Positions 12,993-16,563 of a stretch of 16,563 nt of DNA are shown piece by piece; the stretch's first letter is position 1, and each line of letters opens with the position of its first letter. The translations under genes were made by a program, and so were the position numbers. Source of the stretch: Nitrospiraceae bacterium UBA6898 (lineage in GTDB: Bacteria > Nitrospirota > Thermodesulfovibrionia > Thermodesulfovibrionales > UBA6898); NCBI GenBank assembly GCA_002448975.1, contig DKBO01000024.1:1-16563 (forward strand). The letters are read 5' to 3'. Under the pieces are notes generated by a model, which did no database searches, had not been told where the DNA came from, and worked only from the letters and a program-made list of their open reading frames with translations.

Positions 12993-14417
12993 ATGAGATC
13001 AAACTATCCAAGGATAATCATTGCAGGTGTGAGAGGTGGAGCAGGAAAGACCACTGTTTCGCTTGGCGTCATCTCGGCCTTGAAGAAACAGGGCCGTTCG
13101 ATCGTCCCCTATAAAAAGGGGCCTGATTATATTGATGCGGGGTGGCTTTCTTCTGCTTCGGGGAGTCCCTGCTATAATCTTGACGCCTTCCTGATAACGA
13201 AAGAAAAGATCCTTTCGTCCTTTATCGGTCATTTTGGTAATGCTGAATGTGCGGTCATTGAGGGCAACCGCGGGCTTTATGACGGCATGGATGCAGAAGG
13301 AACTTACAGCACTGCTGAGCTTGCAAAGACGCTGCGGGCGCCGGTCATCCTTGTTCTTGATTGCACCAAGGCGACAAGGACAGTGGCTGCTATGCTGCTG
13401 GGCATGATTATGTTCGATCCGAAAGTGAAGATATGCGGCGTTGTTCTGAACCAGGTCGCCGGTCTGAGGCATGAGAAGGTGGTCAGGGAGGCGATACGGA
13501 AATACTGCAAGATCCCGGTTGTCGGTGCTATACCAAAACTCCGCGGAGACCAGCTTTCGGAGAGACACATGGGCCTTACCCCGTTTCAGGAGCACCCCGA
13601 TGTTAAGAAGGTGATTGCCTATACTGCGCACATTGCCGAGAAATATCTAGACCTTACTATGCTGTGGCATATGGCAAAAGCGGCGTCGTCATTGCGTGGC
13701 ATGCAAAAAAATGACGGCAAGTGCCCAAAAACAAAGAAATTTCTGCCGATTACTCCTTCCCGTCTGACCGCTGTCAGGGTCGGCATTATCCGCGACTCAG
13801 CGTTTCAGTTCTACTACCCAGAGAATTTCGAGGAGCTGGAAAAGAGGGGTGCAAAGCTCATTGAAATCAGCGCACTCACGGCCAAGAATCTCCCGGATAT
13901 CGATGCCCTCTATATAGGAGGCGGTTTTCCCGAGACCCATGCAATTGCGCTCGCAAAGAACAGGGCATTCAGAACCGCGGTGAAAGAGGCGGTCGACGAG
14001 GGTCTCCCTGTCTATGCGGAGTGCGGCGGCCTTATGTACCTCGGAGAGGCGCTGGTGCTCGGCAACAGCACCTATGCCATGGCAGGCATATTCCCTCTCA
14101 GGTTCAGCCTGGAGAAAAAGCCCCAGGCCCACGGCTATACAATTGCGAGAATTGAGAGAGCAAACCCTTTCTATAAAAGGGGTACTGTTCTGAAGGGCCA
14201 TGAGTTTCACTATTCAGCAGTCAGTCTCTCCAAGAAGCGTTCGAAGATGCAGTTTGCCTTCAAAATGGAGCGCGGAGAGGGCATTACGGCTCAGCAGGAT
14301 GGCATCTGCTTCAAGAATGTGTTGGCAACCTATACCCATCTTCATGCACTCGGTTCCCCTGAATGGGCGGAGGGTATGGTGCAGGTGGCACGAAAATACG
14401 GAAAAAGCAGGAGATAA
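12993..14417 (+). CDS. cbiA: Cobyrinate/sirohaem a,c-diamide synthase family (CbiA, DsrN-like)
   Basis: A 474-residue two-domain amidotransferase. The N-terminal ATPase domain has P-loop GVRGGAGKTT (12-21), the family motif YKKGPDYIDAGW (40-51) and GNRGLYDGMD (91-100). The C-terminal glutaminase domain has FQFYYPENFEELE, YIGGGFPETHA, the nucleophile in YAECGGLMYLG (C344) and the histidine in KGHEFHYS (H403). CbiA amidates the a and c side chains of cobyrinate. In sulfate reducers a homologue named DsrN lies in dsr loci and is thought to amidate sirohaem of DsrAB. The neighbours here (dsrC and partners, no other corrinoid genes) favour the DsrN role, but sequence alone does not decide. The ATG at 12993 is chosen because it puts the P-loop near the N-terminus; a GTG at 12891 would include the palindrome and promoter. 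The next gene overlaps its stop as TAATG. Confidence 0.88.
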   Translation: MRSNYPRIIIAGVRGGAGKTTVSLGVISALKKQGRSIVPYKKGPDYIDAGWLSSASGSPCYNLDAFLITKEKILSSFIGHFGNAECAVIEGNRGLYDGMDAEGTYSTAELAKTLRAPVILVLDCTKATRTVAAMLLGMIMFDPKVKICGVVLNQVAGLRHEKVVREAIRKYCKIPVVGAIPKLRGDQLSERHMGLTPFQEHPDVKKVIAYTAHIAEKYLDLTMLWHMAKAASSLRGMQKNDGKCPKTKKFLPITPSRLTAVRVGIIRDSAFQFYYPENFEELEKRGAKLIEISALTAKNLPDIDALYIGGGFPETHAIALAKNRAFRTAVKEAVDEGLPVYAECGGLMYLGEALVLGNSTYAMAGIFPLRFSLEKKPQAHGYTIARIERANPFYKRGTVLKGHEFHYSAVSLSKKRSKMQFAFKMERGEGITAQQDGICFKNVLATYTHLHALGSPEWAEGMVQVARKYGKSRR

Positions 14418-15076
14418 TGCAGAAATCAGAGATCAGAGAACTTCTGGGATCCTACAACCTCCGGCCAGTTATCGAGGCAGCGAAGAAGGACCGCAGCATC
14501 ATCAGGATGCTTATATCGCTGGTCTATGATAAGGAAGATGTACAGAGCTGGCGTGCGATAGAGGCGATCGGTCTCATTTCAGGAGAGATCGCTGAGACGA
14601 ATACCGATGTAGTCAGGAACCTGAGCCAGCGATTCCTCTGGATGCTGAGAGAAGAGTCGGGTAATGGCCCCGGGAGTGCTCCCGAGATGCTTGGTGAGAT
14701 CGTGAGAAACAGCCCGGATGCTTTTGCTGATATAGGGCAGGTTCTTACATCTTTCCATGAAGAAAAGATGCTCAGGAGAGGCGTGATGCGGGCCATCTGG
14801 AGGGTCAGCGAAAAGCGGCCTGACCTGTTGTGCATGACGCAGGAGCTGATGGAACAGAAGTTGTACCTTAATGATGCGGACGAGGTTGTAAGGGCCTATG
14901 CGGTGATGATAGCAGGGACTCTAGGACTGAAAGACCTCCTTCCGGTCATCGAGGAGCTCAGGCATGACCAACGTCCTGTCAGGTTTTATGACCAGGGCAA
15001 GTTTATACAAACGACGGTCGCGGCGATCGCAAACAAGGTATATGCCGGTTTGTCCGGCAAGGAGACTGATGTATGA
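14417..15076 (+). CDS. Helical (HEAT-like) protein of the dsr accessory cluster
   Basis: A 219-residue soluble protein rich in amphipathic helices, resembling HEAT-type repeats: SWRAIEAIGLISGEIAE, RRGVMRAIWRVSEKRPD and VVRAYAVMIAGTLGLKDLLP each look like a repeat unit in which neighbouring helices pack. There are no catalytic motifs, signal peptide or membrane segments. It may belong to the family known in sulfate reducers as DVU0298-like, an attribution from memory that I hold loosely. The ATG shares a base with the stop of cbiA/dsrN (TAATG) and is preceded by AGGAG, so translation is coupled. The next gene overlaps its stop by 4 bp (ATGA). This tight packing suggests a role in the same process, for example as a scaffold for sulfite reductase maturation, which is inference. 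Confidence 0.78.
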   Translation: MQKSEIRELLGSYNLRPVIEAAKKDRSIIRMLISLVYDKEDVQSWRAIEAIGLISGEIAETNTDVVRNLSQRFLWMLREESGNGPGSAPEMLGEIVRNSPDAFADIGQVLTSFHEEKMLRRGVMRAIWRVSEKRPDLLCMTQELMEQKLYLNDADEVVRAYAVMIAGTLGLKDLLPVIEELRHDQRPVRFYDQGKFIQTTVAAIANKVYAGLSGKETDV

Positions 15077-15426
15077 TGAATGCAGGAAGAGGAGACAACA
15101 TCCTGAGATGTCCGTTTTGTGAACGACCGCTCGGAGCCCTTGAGGAGATCATGACAAAGTTCGGGAATATTGTGAGCGGGGGGAAGTGCGAGTGCGGTGC
15201 TGCGTACGTGTATGACGGTTCGGGCCACAATGTGGGCGACGCATATGTGGATGGCCTTACCCTAGCCTGTGACGGAGATCTGGACAAGGCATGGTCTATG
15301 ACGCCCGGTGACGACTATGAAGTAAAGGAGTTTTTCTATGACCAGAGAAGAAACCGCTTCAGCACGGAAACGGTTGGGAGGGGGCGGCGTGCAGCGGTCT
15401 ATCTTTTTGTAAAGGTGAAAAAATAG
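15073..15426 (+). CDS. Zinc-ribbon-like conserved protein of the dsr accessory cluster
   Basis: A 117-residue soluble protein starting MMNAGRGDNILRCPFCERPLG, with CPFC (C13, C16) and CECG (C39, C41) making a zinc-ribbon, and a further cysteine at 66. The rest (AYVYDGSGHNVGDAYVDG..., DYEVKEFFYDQRRNRFS) is not recognised. No signal peptide is present. The ATG overlaps the stop of the helical-repeat gene (ATGA), giving a three-gene coupled unit with cbiA/dsrN. It is followed by a 250-bp AT-rich region before dsrC, so it closes this operon. The function is unknown; the position suggests an accessory role in dissimilatory sulfur metabolism. Confidence 0.78.
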   Translation: MMNAGRGDNILRCPFCERPLGALEEIMTKFGNIVSGGKCECGAAYVYDGSGHNVGDAYVDGLTLACDGDLDKAWSMTPGDDYEVKEFFYDQRRNRFSTETVGRGRRAAVYLFVKVKK

Positions 15427-15455
15427 GGGTCCCGGTGTTTTTTTGCGGGAATCCC
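15426..15455 (+). terminator. Hairpin after the zinc-ribbon gene, possible terminator
   Basis: GGGGTCCCG pairs with CGGGA-TCCC (one bulged A, one G-T pair) around an 11-base loop containing a run of seven T. No T tract follows the stem, so it may be a weak terminator or a processing or stabilising structure. Confidence 0.4.
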
Positions 15456-15545
15456 TCAACTATAGTTTATATAAAGAGTTTCGATTTTTTATAATACTGT
15501 CATTAAAAAATAAAGAACAATCATTTGTTAATAAGATTTTTTTAT

Positions 15546-15676
15546 TTGACCGGAGACCGTTTTCTGTATTACTGTTTATAGCCCGTTAGAACTACGTCCG
15601 TAAAGCAAGCATTCAGATGTTGGGAGCAATTCCCTTCGAATGTATATTTGAACCTAGTATGAAAGGGGGAAGTAAC
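15546..15676 (+). promoter_or_regulatory. dsrC promoter/leader region
   Basis: This is the second half of the 250-bp AT-rich gap before dsrC. TTGACC at 15546-15551 could be a -35 box, with TATTAC or TACTGT near 15567-15575 as poor -10 candidates. The leader holds GGGA-GCAAT-TCCC (15622-15634), an imperfect 18-bp palindrome at 15635-15652 and the G-rich ribosome binding site (about 15664-15669). TCCC could pair with either the upstream GGGA or the G-run. A TATAAT at 15490-15495 lies further upstream without a good -35. Confidence 0.35.
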
Positions 15677-16012
15677 ATGGCAACAATGGATTTTCAGGGA
15701 AAGTCAATCGAGGTGGACGATGATGGTTATCTGCTGAACCTTGATGACTGGACAAAAGAGCTTGCAGATCATCTTGCAAGCTTGGACGGCGTAACCCTTA
15801 CGCCTGCACACTGGGAGGTTATCAACTTCCTGCGCGACTATTACAAGCAGTACCAGATCGCTCCGATGATCAAGATTCTCGTTAAAGAGATCGGAAAGGC
15901 CATGGGCCCGGAAAAAGGCAACACCAAGTACCTGTATGAGCTGTATCCGGGTGGTCCTGCGAAACAGGCATGTAAATATGCAGGGCTTCCGAAGCCTACG
16001 GGCTGCGTATAG
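15677..16012 (+). CDS. dsrC: DsrC, sulfur-carrier protein of dissimilatory sulfite reduction
   Basis: A 111-residue DsrC/TusE-family protein. The C-terminal arm KQACKYAGLPKPTGCV has both hallmark cysteines: C110, the penultimate residue, and C99, eleven positions earlier (C-x10-C). This distinguishes true DsrC from TusE, which lacks the upstream cysteine. The body also fits: LDDWTKELADHLASLDGV, LTPAHWEVINFLRDYY and YLYELYPGGPAKQACK. DsrC accepts sulfur from sulfite at DsrAB as a trisulfide between the two cysteines, which the membrane complex DsrMKJOP then reduces. The ATG at 15677 follows AAGGGGGAAG; an ATG at 15617 in the same frame would add an unrelated 20 residues. It stands alone between an AT-rich leader and a strong terminator, which suggests high separate expression, as is common for dsrC. 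Confidence 0.95.
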   Translation: MATMDFQGKSIEVDDDGYLLNLDDWTKELADHLASLDGVTLTPAHWEVINFLRDYYKQYQIAPMIKILVKEIGKAMGPEKGNTKYLYELYPGGPAKQACKYAGLPKPTGCV

Positions 16013-16040
16013 CCCTTTGGCTGTAAATGCGGCGAATCGA

Positions 16041-16080
16041 AACAGTACCCCATGGAATATTCTCTGGGGTACTGTTTTTT
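16041..16080 (+). terminator. Strong Rho-independent terminator of dsrC
   Basis: AACAGTACCCCA (16041-16052) and TGGGGTACTGTT (16065-16076) form a perfect 12-bp stem with a 12-base loop, followed by a run of T to 16080. It begins 29 bp after the dsrC stop. Confidence 0.92.
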
Positions 16081-16162
16081 ATCATGCTTCTGCAGTAGTC
16101 GTACCAGTTTCTCACTATACAGATTCTCATGCCACGGGATTTAGGGGAGATTGTTGTAACAG

Positions 16163-16563
16163 ATGATCCTGAAGAATATCCTTTCTGAAAAAAAAGATGA
16201 GTTTCTTGCATCCTGGTTTGACAGGATACTTGATACCTATCCTGCCGAAACTGCTAAGTTCCTGAAAAACCAGAAAGACAGGTTTGCTAATCCGGTTGGA
16301 CAAGCCATCCACAAAGGGATAGGAGATATATTTCAGGAACTGCTCCAGGGTGGTGATGTTGAAAAAGTTACGGGCTTTCTCGATAACATCATCAGGGTGA
16401 GAGCTGTTCAGGAATTTTCCGCTTCGCAGGCCGTGGCTTTTATCTTTTTCCTGAAAAGCGTTATCAGAGATGGTCTTAAGGATATATCGCTAACCCCAGA
16501 GGTGTACGACGAATTGGCGACCCTCGAATCACAGATCGATTCGCTTGCCCTCATAGCTTTCGA
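16163..16563 (+). CDS. RsbRD N-terminal-domain protein (3' end outside window)
   Basis: The frame is open from ATG 16163 to the window end, 133 residues so far: MILKNILSEKKDEFLASWFD, DTYPAETAKFLKNQKDRFANPVG and FSASQAVAFIFFLKSVIRD. This is the helical globin-like RsbRD N-terminal domain, found in regulators of the stressosome and, in sulfur respirers, as a short gene beside dsrMKJOP. That neighbourhood is from memory of annotated dsr clusters. The next gene beyond the window is therefore expected to be dsrM. Whether it has a C-terminal STAS domain cannot be seen. No strong ribosome binding site is evident; AGGGGAG lies 13 bp upstream. It is separated from dsrC by the terminator at 16041-16080, and a TATACA at about 16120 may be part of its promoter. 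Confidence 0.82.
   Translation, partial: MILKNILSEKKDEFLASWFDRILDTYPAETAKFLKNQKDRFANPVGQAIHKGIGDIFQELLQGGDVEKVTGFLDNIIRVRAVQEFSASQAVAFIFFLKSVIRDGLKDISLTPEVYDELATLESQIDSLALIAF

Overview
The window (16.6 kb, roughly half GC) reads as bacterial chromosome from an anaerobic sulfur-compound respirer. The strongest clue is the right end: an intact DsrC with both C-terminal cysteines, followed by an RsbRD-N-type protein and preceded by a CbiA/DsrN-type amidase with two small coupled genes. Together with an archaeal-type S-adenosylmethionine synthetase, a ResB/CcsA cytochrome c maturation pair and a THEP1 NTPase, this suggests a Nitrospirota (Thermodesulfovibrio-like) or Desulfobacterota lineage. That placement is inference from gene content; no rRNA or other taxonomic marker is present.

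Layout. 1-5.1 kb, plus strand: the 3' end of a GlcD/Dld-type FAD oxidase, a CcsA-like and a short ResB-like cytochrome c biogenesis protein, a TPR protein with its own near-consensus sigma-70 promoter placed so close that its mRNA would be almost leaderless, and the two ATPases of a dipeptide/oligopeptide ABC transporter without permeases or binding protein. 5.2-7.0 kb, minus strand: an exported rhodanese, an HD-domain hydrolase and a TlpA/ResA-type thioredoxin in one transcription direction. 7.1-10.6 kb, plus strand: a small membrane protein, THEP1, a ChaN-family lipoprotein, a stand-alone DUF262 protein and a tiny lipoprotein. 10.7-12.8 kb, minus strand: archaeal-type MAT, then a set of small cysteine-rich or membrane proteins (duplicated CxC protein, small zinc-binding protein, DUF2892). 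13.0 kb to the end, plus strand: the dsr accessory region, cbiA/dsrN - helical-repeat gene - zinc-ribbon gene - dsrC - terminator - RsbRD-N gene (cut by the window end).

The most striking observation is the rhodanese at 6609-7019 (minus). An in-frame TGA falls exactly on the catalytic cysteine of the active-site loop (YCS-U-PDERTS). The frame stays open for 41 further codons that encode the rest of a normal rhodanese fold, and a stem-loop with the geometry of a bacterial SECIS lies just downstream. It is best read as an exported selenocysteine rhodanese of 136 residues, which ordinary gene calling would cut to 94 residues.

How the genes may work together: CbiA/DsrN could amidate siroheme for the dissimilatory sulfite reductase, DsrC carries the trisulfide produced by it, and the RsbRD-N gene probably leads into dsrMKJOP beyond the window. 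CcsA/ResB mature the multihaem cytochromes such a pathway needs. The periplasmic Sec-rhodanese and TlpA would handle sulfane sulfur and thiol redox outside the cytoplasm. These links are inferred from gene families and neighbourhood. No stretch longer than 300 bases lacks a gene; the longest, 15427-15676, is the AT-rich dsrC leader and promoter region. No tRNA, rRNA, CRISPR or insertion sequence was seen.
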